IMG/VR virus record: IMGVR_UViG_3300021091_004142
Coordinates: 1 to 64,000 of that record
Strand: one strand, 5' to 3'
Origin: a virus
Length of the DNA: 64,000 bases
The translations under genes and the position numbers were made by a program. This document shows positions 24,875 through 33,296 of this stretch, one piece after another (the stretch's first letter is position 1; every line of letters begins with the position of its first letter). The notes below the pieces were generated by a model. It was not told the DNA's origin. It worked only from the letters and a program-made list of their open reading frames with translations, and made no database searches.

Positions 24875-26473
24875 TTATATTTTCCAAGTAACCTGCGGCT
24901 GATCAACGGTACGACCAGATAGTACGTTTTGTGCATCGATCTGTTGTTCAGAAGAAGCCCAATCCCATTGTGCCAAGGCATAACTGTACATTGATTTTAT
25001 CATATCTCTATGTTTATTCCAAATTATGTTCTTAACATTAGGGGCATGAGCCATAATGTCCTGGGTGTTGATTGCACGAAATTCATCGGCAACAACAAAG
25101 AACTTGACTTCTTTAATCAAAGCAGAAATCTCTGCACCGGTGAAATTTTCGGTTACTCTTGCAAGGGCATCATAATCGTACTCGTGATCGGTATCTATAC
25201 CAGACAAATATATCTTTAGTATCTCTACACGCTCACTGTAAGATGGCAAACCAACGAACACTATCTTGTCGAAACGATCAGCGCGAAGCATCTCTGGTCG
25301 CAAATTATCAAGTTGATTTGCGGCACACATCAAAAATGTATCTTCTGGTAATTCCTGTAATCCAGTTAAGAACTCGCCATGGACACGATCTGTGGTACCG
25401 GCGTCAACTTGTGACGAACTCGAACCACCAGAAAGATCACGACCAAACTCGTCAATCCAAACGCACAAAGGCGTCATAGCTCTAATCTGATTAAACACCG
25501 CACGCATGTTGGCTTCTGACTGACCAACAAAAGAATTCATGACTTGGCTGATGCCGGTTCTGGCAAGATCAAGCCCAAGTTCACTAGCGGTAGCTTGACA
25601 GATGGCCGACTTGCCAGTGCCGGGGACACCAACCATCAATATTCTTCTGATTGGAGACACACCAAAAGACTCAGCTTTCTGTCTATTGTTCCTAAGGAAA
25701 GCGGTACGTTTGATTATGTTCTTGATGTTATCAAGACCACCGATTTCGGCAAATGTCAACCGAGGCTTTATGATCTCAAGAATGCCCTTTTGTTTAACGG
25801 TGGCCATCTTTCTCTCGTATATGTACTTTGGATCCAAAAGACCGTTGTCGACTATTGAAGTCAAACAATAATCGATGAAATCAGTTTCCGTTAGACCAAT
25901 GCCAGATTTTACGAGATCTTTTACGGTTTCTGGATTAACAAAACGACCATGTGAAGACACATTAATATGATCCACAATGTGGAACAACTCTTCGGAAGTG
26001 GGAACTCCATGACCTATGACTTTGAAAAGGTTGGGATAATCAACAGGCACATCGAAAGCGGAAAGAAATATGAACTGCATTTCTTCATACATGGTGTCGG
26101 TCCAAAAGGACTTGCGATACTTTTCAACAAGTTGATACACCATAGGCACGTACCTAAACAAATTAACCTCTGGCTTGCCATGTATGGGAAGCAAAAACGT
26201 AGGCGCCTTGCCTCCAGAAACGGTATTATTCTTTATATGATTTACGGCAATAGATAAATCATAAGTGTGAACATGAGCGACTGTGCCTGATTCGTCAGTA
26301 AATTCTACGAGCACCGGTTTCCAATCTGAATCAACGTACTTGGAAAACCCTTGCTGTGGATCTATCATATAATAGTCTCTGAAATCAAAAGACACGATAT
26401 TACTAATAACCCTAGAATACTCAGTGGTTTTTATCCATAAAGCAGGATAACCAATCTTTATTTCGTTTAACAT
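24875..26473 (-). CDS. AAA+ ATPase, Ycf46-like
   Basis: 532 aa. N-terminal region (1-45, GYPALWIKTTEYSRV) resembles the Ycf46-type start of plastid/cyanobacterial AAA proteins. AAA core 235-425: EIGGLDNIK, Walker A GVPGTGKS (282-289), the sensor-region segment FVGQSEANMRAVF, Walker B CVWIDEF (337-343), and RADRFDKIVF with the Arg finger. A Gly/Ser loop (349-354) resembles the Ycf46 insertion before an RVHGEFLTGLQE helix. Such rings unfold or remodel proteins. The C-terminus (VTWKI) lacks a canonical HbYX proteasome-docking tail. Its place beside Ub-like, E1 and JAMM genes suggests it handles modified proteins, perhaps feeding the beta-type peptidase at 14.8 kb. Confidence 0.85.
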   Translation of the reverse strand: MLNEIKIGYPALWIKTTEYSRVISNIVSFDFRDYYMIDPQQGFSKYVDSDWKPVLVEFTDESGTVAHVHTYDLSIAVNHIKNNTVSGGKAPTFLLPIHGKPEVNLFRYVPMVYQLVEKYRKSFWTDTMYEEMQFIFLSAFDVPVDYPNLFKVIGHGVPTSEELFHIVDHINVSSHGRFVNPETVKDLVKSGIGLTETDFIDYCLTSIVDNGLLDPKYIYERKMATVKQKGILEIIKPRLTFAEIGGLDNIKNIIKRTAFLRNNRQKAESFGVSPIRRILMVGVPGTGKSAICQATASELGLDLARTGISQVMNSFVGQSEANMRAVFNQIRAMTPLCVWIDEFGRDLSGGSSSSQVDAGTTDRVHGEFLTGLQELPEDTFLMCAANQLDNLRPEMLRADRFDKIVFVGLPSYSERVEILKIYLSGIDTDHEYDYDALARVTENFTGAEISALIKEVKFFVVADEFRAINTQDIMAHAPNVKNIIWNKHRDMIKSMYSYALAQWDWASSEQQIDAQNVLSGRTVDQPQVTWKI

Positions 26474-26515
26474 AAAATACTGCTTTCTATTGTATTAAAT
26501 ATCGCCTTTATATAA

Positions 26516-26557
26516 GAGTGGGGGAAACCATTTGAAAGGTTATGGTCCCCCCCACTC
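26516..26557 (-). promoter_or_regulatory. strong hairpin between Ub-like and AAA+ genes
   Basis: GAGTGGGGG (26516-26524) pairs with CCCCCACTC (26549-26557), extended by ACCAT/ATGGT inside. On the minus transcript it follows the Ub-like stop and is followed by TTATATAAA rather than a pure T tract. It may attenuate read-through or protect the Ub-like mRNA end, keeping that small protein in excess. Confidence 0.6.
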
Positions 26558-26572
26558 AAACCTTGAACTATA

Positions 26573-26824
26573 TCAGCCCTTCTCGCCTGCGCGACGGTGG
26601 AACTCCACGTTGTCGCCTGGCTGGATGACATAGTTTTCATCAAGTTTGTCCTTGCCTTTGTAGGCAACAGCGTCCGTGGGAATGCCCCACAGTCGAGAAA
26701 ACTGCTCTCTTGCCTGAGAAACTGTTTTACCTCCAATGTTGCTTGGCTGATTGTATACACCAAAGCGAACATTGGCAATACCTTGCGATGCAGAAGGTTG
26801 ATTCTGCGATGCTGACTGATCCAT
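26573..26824 (-). CDS. ubiquitin-like beta-grasp modifier
   Basis: 83 aa, AGGAG upstream. After a Gln/Ser-rich leader, residues 21-80 show the beta-grasp pattern: VRFGVYN strand, SQAREQFSRLWGI helix, AVAYKG strand, then VIQPGDNVEFHRRAGEKG. The final Gly is exposed without processing, like the ends I recall for PRTRC-C / Prok_Ub proteins. It is directly followed upstream by the E1 gene (25-bp gap) and downstream by the AAA+ gene. The expected role is conjugation through its C-terminal Gly. Related sulfur-carrier proteins share the fold, but the JAMM, E2 and RING-like genes favour a modifier. Confidence 0.75.
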   Translation of the reverse strand: MDQSASQNQPSASQGIANVRFGVYNQPSNIGGKTVSQAREQFSRLWGIPTDAVAYKGKDKLDENYVIQPGDNVEFHRRAGEKG

Positions 26825-26849
26825 TTTATTCTCCTATTGTGTTGTTGTT

Positions 26850-27608
26850 TTATACCATCGCAGGTTGATTGACCTGCGAAACCATTCTGTTGTAGGGCTC
26901 AGATTTTCCCAAACCCAAATCAAAATAGATTTCGGTTTCTTCGGGACTTTGATCTAGAACAATGGTCTTATGAACCCTACCAAGTATGAATGCGGCCACC
27001 GCCATATTGGTAGCCAATAATTGCGTACCGCCCTCAAGCTTAGATCTTTCCTGACAAGAAAGTTCGCCTGGATTTTTGTCAGGAGGATTTTCATATTCAG
27101 GATGAAAAACGACAGGATGTTCAGTTATGTTCTTGCCATCTCTTCTTTGGTAATGATAGATGGAACCGAACAAAGCATCGTCGTTACCGCCTGTGAATAC
27201 ATCGACGTTTATAAGTTTTGCAGCGGCGTCGAAAAGTATCTTGCGAGCAGCAAAATTATCGACGACAGCAAAAACAACGTCGCCGTCAATCAACAAGTCG
27301 GAAGCCTTAATTCTGGGAGAATCACTATCAGCGGAAACTCCAGTGTTGTCGTCAGACACGACCCACTTTGGTACCGGTATGATCGTGGTCTTGGGAAACT
27401 GAGGCGTCAACTCGGCCGCTTTCACAACAGCCTTGTTGCCTAACTTTGTAAAATCCTGGCGCTCCTTGTTCTTCTCTTCGTAGTTGTCTCCGTCTACGAG
27501 AATCAAACCAGAACCAGGCATTTTCCATTCCAAAAGACGTACAAGACCAGCAGCAAGCCACGTGCCTATGCCGCCTGTACCTACGATAACAAATCTTTTT
27601 GATTGCAT
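26850..27608 (-). CDS. E1-like (ThiF/UBA) activating enzyme
   Basis: 252 aa from the ATG at 27608 (AAGG upstream). GTGGIG at 10-15 binds ATP. VDGDNYEEKNKERQD carries the D...N..RQ motif of adenylating E1/MoeB/ThiF proteins. VVDNFAARKIL supplies the ADP-site Asp. Cys185 in PGELSCQERSKLEGG is the candidate thioester Cys. The family adenylates the C-terminal Gly of a Ub-like partner. The protein is compact, like prokaryotic E1s of Ub-like operons rather than eukaryotic UBA1. It sits between the JAMM and Ub-like genes. Confidence 0.85.
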   Translation of the reverse strand: MQSKRFVIVGTGGIGTWLAAGLVRLLEWKMPGSGLILVDGDNYEEKNKERQDFTKLGNKAVVKAAELTPQFPKTTIIPVPKWVVSDDNTGVSADSDSPRIKASDLLIDGDVVFAVVDNFAARKILFDAAAKLINVDVFTGGNDDALFGSIYHYQRRDGKNITEHPVVFHPEYENPPDKNPGELSCQERSKLEGGTQLLATNMAVAAFILGRVHKTIVLDQSPEETEIYFDLGLGKSEPYNRMVSQVNQPAMV

Positions 27609-27620
27609 TTTATCCACCTT

Positions 27621-29393
27621 CTATCTAATTTCGTCATTATATTGAATTTCAGCAAAAGAATTTGCATAATGTTCATAATTGCTGCAACCATTGACGGAAT
27701 GTGTGTAAAGAATAATGTTGAAACTATCTTTAGACCTTACCCATTCTGTCAAAAGCTCTCTAAACGCAGGGCATTTGATGGAATAAAAATGGGTACAATC
27801 ATGGCATGGAGAATTCGGAACATATATATCAGCATTTTCAGCCAAATAACTATCAAAATCCACAACATCATCGGGCATCAGTCTCACGGCACAAACGCAA
27901 TCAGCTTCAGCATTCTCTATCCTTACACCACAACAAGCAGTATGTCCAGAGCTGAAAGCACTGTCTATGGGTATTACGTCCTCTGTATGTGTTGGCAAAT
28001 GAACATAATCAGACAGGTCAGAAACATCCGCCTTTTTGACGGTAGAATTCTGAACGATAGGCTTCATTGCCGTACCCGTATAATATCTCAATTCGTCACT
28101 GATATTCATTATGCTTGGAAGATTATCATCCGTAAACGAATACAAATAAACGGGAGTAGTATACGGCAAATAATTGTCGATCAAATAAGACTCTACCTTT
28201 TCAACAATCGTAGACATATGGTCTTCTGGATGAACAAGGGGAACTTCGCATGTGGGACACAAACCGATTCTTACATCGGAGATATTAATCTCGGTTTCGC
28301 ACACAAGACAATGTCCTCTGTTCCGCTCATCAAGCTCTGCCTCAATAGCCAGAACGGCGTTGTACGGCATATGATAAGCTGCCAGCATATCCTCGTACTT
28401 TTCCAGAAATCTGGCCTGCTTCAAAGGAGTTCTAGATCCCCCAACCGCCTTCCCAGTCTGAAGCCCAGGCTGCTGTTGTGGTGTCGTCGTTTGAGTTGTT
28501 TGCGTGTGCCGACCATTTTGAATGGTGTTGTATCCCCCCTGGTAGGGGGGGTAGGCTTTTTTTACTTTAGTGGACCACTCCACAACTTCAGGATCAGGAT
28601 CTTTCTGCACCGTTACAGTTTCAAAAACATCTTCCATGTCAAGTTTGTATCCTGTGCCTGCCATTTGTAACTCGGCATAATACTGTGTGGCACCATTGTT
28701 TACATTCTTTTGCCAACCATAGGTTATGTGTAAACCATCAAAATCAGCTTGATCGTCATGATCTGTGCCTGAAGCATAGGCAGGCATATCCGGGTGCGAA
28801 TGTACCGAACCAACAATCATGACGTTCTCGGGCTTTAATGCAACGATGCTGTCGGCATCATACTTGCAATGGGCTGCGGTGTTTGTTTGTTCCGGAACCA
28901 GAACACCCCAACCTGCTGGTCCGGTCTTGGTAGTATCGTATGTAAGTATAACGATTGATTCCGTACCGTGCTGTGAGTGTACAAGCCTAAAGAACTCATC
29001 CAGCTTATTGACAACATCAATGGGAATGAGGGGCATGCTATAAGTACATTCGTCTTCAATGTCAATGAATTCAGCAGGAAACTCGTCATTACTTACCGCA
29101 ACTACCCTACCTACGTAATTGTTTACGACCTTGAAAAGTCTAGGCTTCTTTTCTATCTTTATCGACGTAACGGTTGAATTTCCATAAGTGGTATAACCAT
29201 AATTATGCGGCGACGCAGAAGGAGTACTATTTGTGACCGACTTGGTTTCGGTTTTGTGGTTCGAAAGCAAATAATATATTTGAAAACCCATATTCTCCAC
29301 GACATCGCATATGTCTTGACGATCTGCGATAAAACATGGAACACCTGAAGGCATCCAAAAATGCTTCAGGTCATTCAGTTGTGGTACTGTCAT
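27621..29393 (-). CDS. JAMM/MPN metallo-isopeptidase with Cys-rich C-terminus
   Basis: 590 aa, GGAGG before the ATG. The JAMM motif is exact: HSHPDMPAYASGTD at 198-211 gives H198-x-H200-x7-S208-x2-D211, with Glu145 a candidate for the upstream catalytic Glu. A first N-terminal domain (1-100) is unassigned. A Gln/Thr linker (about 300-325) leads to a zinc knuckle CLVC...CPTC and more Cys pairs (CCGV, CVC, CHDC) in the last 120 residues. Such enzymes remove Ub-like proteins (Rpn11, CSN5) or process their ends. The extra zinc modules may bind substrate. It lies between E1 and the RING-like gene. Confidence 0.85.
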   Translation of the reverse strand: MTVPQLNDLKHFWMPSGVPCFIADRQDICDVVENMGFQIYYLLSNHKTETKSVTNSTPSASPHNYGYTTYGNSTVTSIKIEKKPRLFKVVNNYVGRVVAVSNDEFPAEFIDIEDECTYSMPLIPIDVVNKLDEFFRLVHSQHGTESIVILTYDTTKTGPAGWGVLVPEQTNTAAHCKYDADSIVALKPENVMIVGSVHSHPDMPAYASGTDHDDQADFDGLHITYGWQKNVNNGATQYYAELQMAGTGYKLDMEDVFETVTVQKDPDPEVVEWSTKVKKAYPPYQGGYNTIQNGRHTQTTQTTTPQQQPGLQTGKAVGGSRTPLKQARFLEKYEDMLAAYHMPYNAVLAIEAELDERNRGHCLVCETEINISDVRIGLCPTCEVPLVHPEDHMSTIVEKVESYLIDNYLPYTTPVYLYSFTDDNLPSIMNISDELRYYTGTAMKPIVQNSTVKKADVSDLSDYVHLPTHTEDVIPIDSAFSSGHTACCGVRIENAEADCVCAVRLMPDDVVDFDSYLAENADIYVPNSPCHDCTHFYSIKCPAFRELLTEWVRSKDSFNIILYTHSVNGCSNYEHYANSFAEIQYNDEIR

Positions 29394-29421
29394 ATCATAT
29401 CCTCCTCAATTTGTTATTTAA

Positions 29422-30207
29422 TTAAACTATTTCTTTAGAGAAATATCCTACATAGCCGTGACTTTTGATTTGAGCCTGTAAATAAATTGCAGGCACTAAC
29501 ACTTCAACATCATCGTCTGTAGGCTTTTTGTAGTAAGTCTCAACCAATTGTATATATTTTGTCTCGATATCACCCAAAGAATCAGCAACACAAGACAAAC
29601 TTTCTATATTAATATTAGTTGATATCTTATTTATAAATTTATTATAATCAAATGGATTTTCTGAATAACAAGAAGAACAAATCTTAGTAGCATAAAGATA
29701 AACACTATCGGTATGCTCTAGTTGAAGCCTATCCTTCAAAGCAAAGAATGCGTCTGAATGATGCGTGCTAGTTATTTCATCTATAACTATCGGTTTGATT
29801 TGATACATGTCAACTTCTGAAACTGCTTCGCCACACAGACACATCATAGGGTGATACCAATGAGTACTAGAACAAGAATTACAAATAAGATGTTTACAAT
29901 GATTAGTATCTTTAAATTCGTGAACATGAGAATAATGTTCTTTTGGAGGTATATCAACAAGACATAATTTACATTTTGAAATATCATCTATGTAATCTTT
30001 TTTACAAGTACTACAAATAACAACAGGCATATCAGAAAAATTATTGAAAGCCTCTTGATTTTGGTACCAAATATTAAAACTTTCATACGGATTAGACTTA
30101 TTATAATTTTCTTCAAAACAAAAATGTACTTGACCGCAATTTGAACAAACAGCCAAGTAATCCCCATCTTTAGAATACCAAAATCCAGTAGTATTGGAAT
30201 AGACCAA
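29422..30207 (-). CDS. RING-like C3HC4 protein, candidate E3
   Basis: 261 aa from a TTG. After a first zinc pair (CSNC 21-24; C65, C68), residues 79-125 read C79-x2-C82-x21-C104-x-H106-x2-C109-x2-C112-x10-C123-x-C125. This is the RING-HC order and spacing, except that the last pair is C-x-C rather than C-x2-C. RING domains hold an E2 and position its Ub-like cargo. The frame has no ATG, GTG or TTG between 30312 and 30208, yet is open throughout, and a -1 slip at the E2-like stop would join the two. Confidence is moderate: a non-RING zinc ribbon is the main alternative. Confidence 0.5.
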   Translation of the reverse strand: MVYSNTTGFWYSKDGDYLAVCSNCGQVHFCFEENYNKSNPYESFNIWYQNQEAFNNFSDMPVVICSTCKKDYIDDISKCKLCLVDIPPKEHYSHVHEFKDTNHCKHLICNSCSSTHWYHPMMCLCGEAVSEVDMYQIKPIVIDEITSTHHSDAFFALKDRLQLEHTDSVYLYATKICSSCYSENPFDYNKFINKISTNINIESLSCVADSLGDIETKYIQLVETYYKKPTDDDVEVLVPAIYLQAQIKSHGYVGYFSKEIV

Positions 30208-30308
30208 TGTAGTATTGTCAAAATCAACAGTATCAATACTGCCAGTTATGTAGTCTTGAGCCAGTATTGTAAGTGGTACACCATCGAAAGTCTCTTTAGA
30301 ATTTATAT

Positions 30309-31388
30309 CTAAAAAGGACCTTCTTCTCCCCCTTGATCATGGTCGTCATCATCATGATCTTCATCTTCTTCGGACTCAGACTCTTCAAACAACTGACCTT
30401 GGTTAACTTCTTTTCTAGAGTCTCTAAACTTCTTACTATCCTCCATTATGTCCCTACCAACATACTGTGTTGAAGAATTATTGTAAGACTGTACAAAATA
30501 GTTGGTAATATCGGTAATTACGCTCTCTCCATTGCGCTGCAATGCATTTATGGGTTTCAATGGCATCTTATCAGTGTAATAAGATTTGTATGTACCAGTC
30601 AAAGCCATTGAAAATGTAAGCGGAACAGCTTCAGAAGAAGTTGAATGTGCTGCCTGCCGGTCGAGACCCTCAACTACAACAGGAATCCACGGGGCAAACA
30701 AAGTCCACTCATAACCGTCCTGAGATGTTTTGTTCTGCCAAACGCTGGGATTCCACATGTAGGAAAAAGAAGCATCGTTCTGGTACATGTCTCGATAGAA
30801 TCTCGGACCGTCAGTTTCCGACATATTGTTGTCGTTGTATGCTTCAGAACCGGAACAACGCTCCAAAGCAAGCGCCAAACGCTCATTAAACGTCAGACTA
30901 CTCCAATCGGTATTATGATACAAACAAATCCATCCAACGCCATTGCCGCGGTACCCTCTGCAATTTATGTTGGGAAGATTAACATGATACAACTGGACAT
31001 CTGGATGCGTAACAGGGGTAGTGGTGTAAAACGTTCTAGCACCCAACAAATTGTTGGACTTAAAATCTATTATAACCACTCGATAAGGTTGCGCCAAAAG
31101 ATACTTTTTGGCTTCAGGATCCTTTTCGTATGTCCCCCAGTTAACATAATAACTACCTGGTTTGTACTGGTAGGCAACCTGTGTGTATTCGCCTGCTTTG
31201 CGAACACAAAGCAAACCAGTTCCGTCCAACGGTAACAAACCAGTATCAAAGGCAGCATACTGTGAAAACTGCAAATAAAAAGAACGAATGTCTTTGTCCG
31301 TTACATGATCAAGGTTGAATGCCTGTACCTTGGAACGAAAGACAATGCTATCTTCTTGCTTTACAAATGAGTAAGACACTTTGTCCAT
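30309..31388 (-). CDS. E2-like (UBC-fold) conjugating enzyme
   Basis: 359 aa. The core (about 65-185) has AQPYRVVIIDF, VTHPDVQLYHVNLPNIN, then GVGWICLYHNTDWSSLTFNE. Eukaryotic E2s read HPNIN...G.ICL......W.P.LT, so Cys155 sits at the thioester position. The HPN His is Leu here (LPN) while Pro and Asn remain. The order of strands also matches Prok-E2_D. The C-terminus is extremely acidic (SESEEDEDHDDDDHD). It is the first gene of the run E2-RING-JAMM-E1-Ub-AAA. It ends GGT CCT TTT TAG, a T5 run suited to -1 slippage. Confidence 0.7.
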   Translation of the reverse strand: MDKVSYSFVKQEDSIVFRSKVQAFNLDHVTDKDIRSFYLQFSQYAAFDTGLLPLDGTGLLCVRKAGEYTQVAYQYKPGSYYVNWGTYEKDPEAKKYLLAQPYRVVIIDFKSNNLLGARTFYTTTPVTHPDVQLYHVNLPNINCRGYRGNGVGWICLYHNTDWSSLTFNERLALALERCSGSEAYNDNNMSETDGPRFYRDMYQNDASFSYMWNPSVWQNKTSQDGYEWTLFAPWIPVVVEGLDRQAAHSTSSEAVPLTFSMALTGTYKSYYTDKMPLKPINALQRNGESVITDITNYFVQSYNNSSTQYVGRDIMEDSKKFRDSRKEVNQGQLFEESESEEDEDHDDDDHDQGGEEGPF

Positions 31389-31409
31389 GATGTTATATCC
31401 AATCTATAA

Positions 31410-31772
31410 TTATTCTTCTGTTAGAATTTGCTCAATACCTTTGTCTATGTCTTCTTTGAAATCACCAAAAGCCAAAGCAAACCAATTCGGATCCTTTTCT
31501 GCGGCATTGATAACCGACAACTTTGAATCCAATGTATTATAAATTTCTACCAAATCAGACAAACGATCTAAAGCTTTAGATAATTTTTTAAGGTCTTCTC
31601 TGGTAGGATTCATATTGAGAATGAACTTCAATATCGGTGCGTCATTTATCGTAAAATGATCGACTATCTTTTCTATCCTAGACTCTACGCTAGAAACTTG
31701 CTCCTCCAAAGAATCCTTGGCTTTTGCAGCCATGGCAAAAGAAAAATTGAAACTTTCTATGTTAGACGACAT
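31410..31772 (-). CDS. helical protein, 120 aa
   Basis: Starts at ATG 31772 (AAAGGG upstream), overlapping the previous stop. Two coiled-coil stretches (SSVESRIEKIVDHF; LSKALDRLSDLVEIYNTL). Directly upstream of the E2-like gene (21-bp gap). Unknown function, probable partner in the same unit. Confidence 0.5.
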   Translation of the reverse strand: MSSNIESFNFSFAMAAKAKDSLEEQVSSVESRIEKIVDHFTINDAPILKFILNMNPTREDLKKLSKALDRLSDLVEIYNTLDSKLSVINAAEKDPNWFALAFGDFKEDIDKGIEQILTEE

Positions 31773-31999
31773 TATAACCCTTTCTGCGTTTTTCTGATTT
31801 TCAAAAACTGTCTCAACTCCATAACACTCCACCAAATAGAAGCACCACCGACCACTATTTTGGTAAGTATTCTTGCAAGCTGTGCTTCAGCGGTGTTCAT
31901 CAAAGATTGAGAACTCGAAATTCCTTGTATGTCAAAACAACAATCATTAAGATACTGTTGTATTCTGTCTATCTTCTGTTGTCTGTTTAACTGTGTCAT
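31772..31999 (-). CDS. small protein with amphipathic helix, 75 aa
   Basis: AGAGGAA upstream of the ATG. Contains a hydrophobic stretch (KIVVGGASIWWSV), perhaps membrane-associated. Overlaps both neighbours. Confidence 0.45.
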   Translation of the reverse strand: MTQLNRQQKIDRIQQYLNDCCFDIQGISSSQSLMNTAEAQLARILTKIVVGGASIWWSVMELRQFLKIRKTQKGL

Positions 32000-32099
32000 T
32001 TTGTTCCTCTTGAACGTTGATCATATGTTTAAGTTTATTGTTATAAATCCTTAAAACCAAACCAGTTATCAAAATAGGAATAAAAATAGCGTACATCAT
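31947..32099 (-). CDS. TM micropeptide, 50 aa
   Basis: ATG at 32099 with AGGAG upstream, overlapping the M50 gene's stop (ATGA). Begins MMYAIFIPILITGLVL, then a polar Gln/Thr tail. Overlaps the next gene by 53 bp in another frame. Confidence 0.5.
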   Translation of the reverse strand: MMYAIFIPILITGLVLRIYNNKLKHMINVQEEQNDTVKQTTEDRQNTTVS

Positions 32100-32527
32100 A
32101 ACTCCTTGTTAGATATTCTGCGGTATCTTGAACCGTCAGAACCGAAATAATTTAAAATGATCTCAAGCAATGCTATTATCAGCATATAAAGTGGGGAAAT
32201 GATTGGATTTGTAAGGAGATATATAAATATACTTATAGCTGTAATTACGCCAAACAAAGGCCCACCAAAAAGTATGGACTTTTGGGAATTTGGCTTGAGC
32301 TCTTGAAAATTATGTACTCTTGTTATTCCTATTGCAATTAATGGTAACGGTATAATATAGGGTAAGTCAGGACTTGCTCTGTTCAATAAAGATATAAAAT
32401 AATGTCCAAATTCATGAGCCAAAAGAACAAGTATTATAAAAAACACAAATGGTGTAGGCATCAAGGCATAATTTATAGCCGCTGTTGCTACTGCCGTTAC
32501 AATAAGAATGGCAACAGACTTTATCAT
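32096..32527 (-). CDS. M50 (site-2 protease-like) membrane metalloprotease
   Basis: 143 aa. Four to five hydrophobic segments; AHEFGHYF (residues 37-44) supplies HExxH inside a membrane helix; LFGGPLFGVI corresponds to the central GP loop; NYFGSDGSRYRR near the C-terminus replaces the N/D-x-x-P-x-x-D/S-G third-ligand motif. It is short, a minimal S2P core. Such enzymes cut within membranes, often to release regulators. Confidence 0.65.
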   Translation of the reverse strand: MIKSVAILIVTAVATAAINYALMPTPFVFFIILVLLAHEFGHYFISLLNRASPDLPYIIPLPLIAIGITRVHNFQELKPNSQKSILFGGPLFGVITAISIFIYLLTNPIISPLYMLIIALLEIILNYFGSDGSRYRRISNKEL

Positions 32528-33285
32528 ATGCTACGCAGCTGATAATCTACTTGAGTGCCATTCAAATTATTCAACTTCTCAGCAAAAGCCATGTCAACTG
32601 ATTTATTGAATGTTTCCTGCAACAAACAATCCGAAGCCGCTTTGACGTTCTGTTGAGAATTGTTGTACACTTCGCTAGGTGAAGAAACAGACTCTAGTAC
32701 AGACGCATTGGGTACAATATCAAGTTTATTTGCCAATGTGATATACATTGCGCGGTCCTTGGCAAGAATGTGAGAGGAAATTCTTACCAATGTACCTACG
32801 TAAGTAGGAAGATAAGAATCAGAAACCTTCACATCAAGTCTGGCCAAAAACTCTCTAAAAGAATCGTCGTCGTCTTTGTTCCGAGAAACTTGATCAAATG
32901 TTTGACTCAAAAGATATATAATATGTTTGCGTCTAAGTATACTGGTTTCCAAATAATTGTAAAGGTATAAACTGGAAAATCTTCCACCAGTTAACTGATC
33001 AAGAACTTGTGATATAGTAACAAAAGACGAGATGGCGCCGATTGGCGATATCCAATAATCATAAGAATTCAAAATAGCCTGAGAAAATTTTATCCGCAAA
33101 CCGTTGATCTTCAAATAATTTTCATCGTCGTTTTCTTCAATGCTTTTTGTAATCTGATCATAAACTTCATTAGATACTTTTGAATTAGAAGAAGAAGAAA
33201 TATAATCGTGTGATACCTTTGGTTTATCCTTAGACGGATCGTAATCAAACAAATCATCGTCATTCTGACGCGAAAACTCAGACAT
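32524..33285 (-). CDS. unknown 253-aa protein
   Basis: ATG at 33285 with AAAGG upstream. Acidic, Ser-rich N-terminus; helical body (SSLYLYNYLETSILRRKHIIYLL). Overlaps the M50 gene by 4 bp. No family recognised. Confidence 0.5.
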   Translation of the reverse strand: MSEFSRQNDDDLFDYDPSKDKPKVSHDYISSSSNSKVSNEVYDQITKSIEENDDENYLKINGLRIKFSQAILNSYDYWISPIGAISSFVTISQVLDQLTGGRFSSLYLYNYLETSILRRKHIIYLLSQTFDQVSRNKDDDDSFREFLARLDVKVSDSYLPTYVGTLVRISSHILAKDRAMYITLANKLDIVPNASVLESVSSPSEVYNNSQQNVKAASDCLLQETFNKSVDMAFAEKLNNLNGTQVDYQLRSI

Positions 33286-33296
33286 AATCAACCTTT

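Noticed and set aside
24875-26473. HbYX proteasome-docking tail on the AAA+ protein
   Set aside because: C-terminus is TWKI; no hydrophobic-Tyr-X end.
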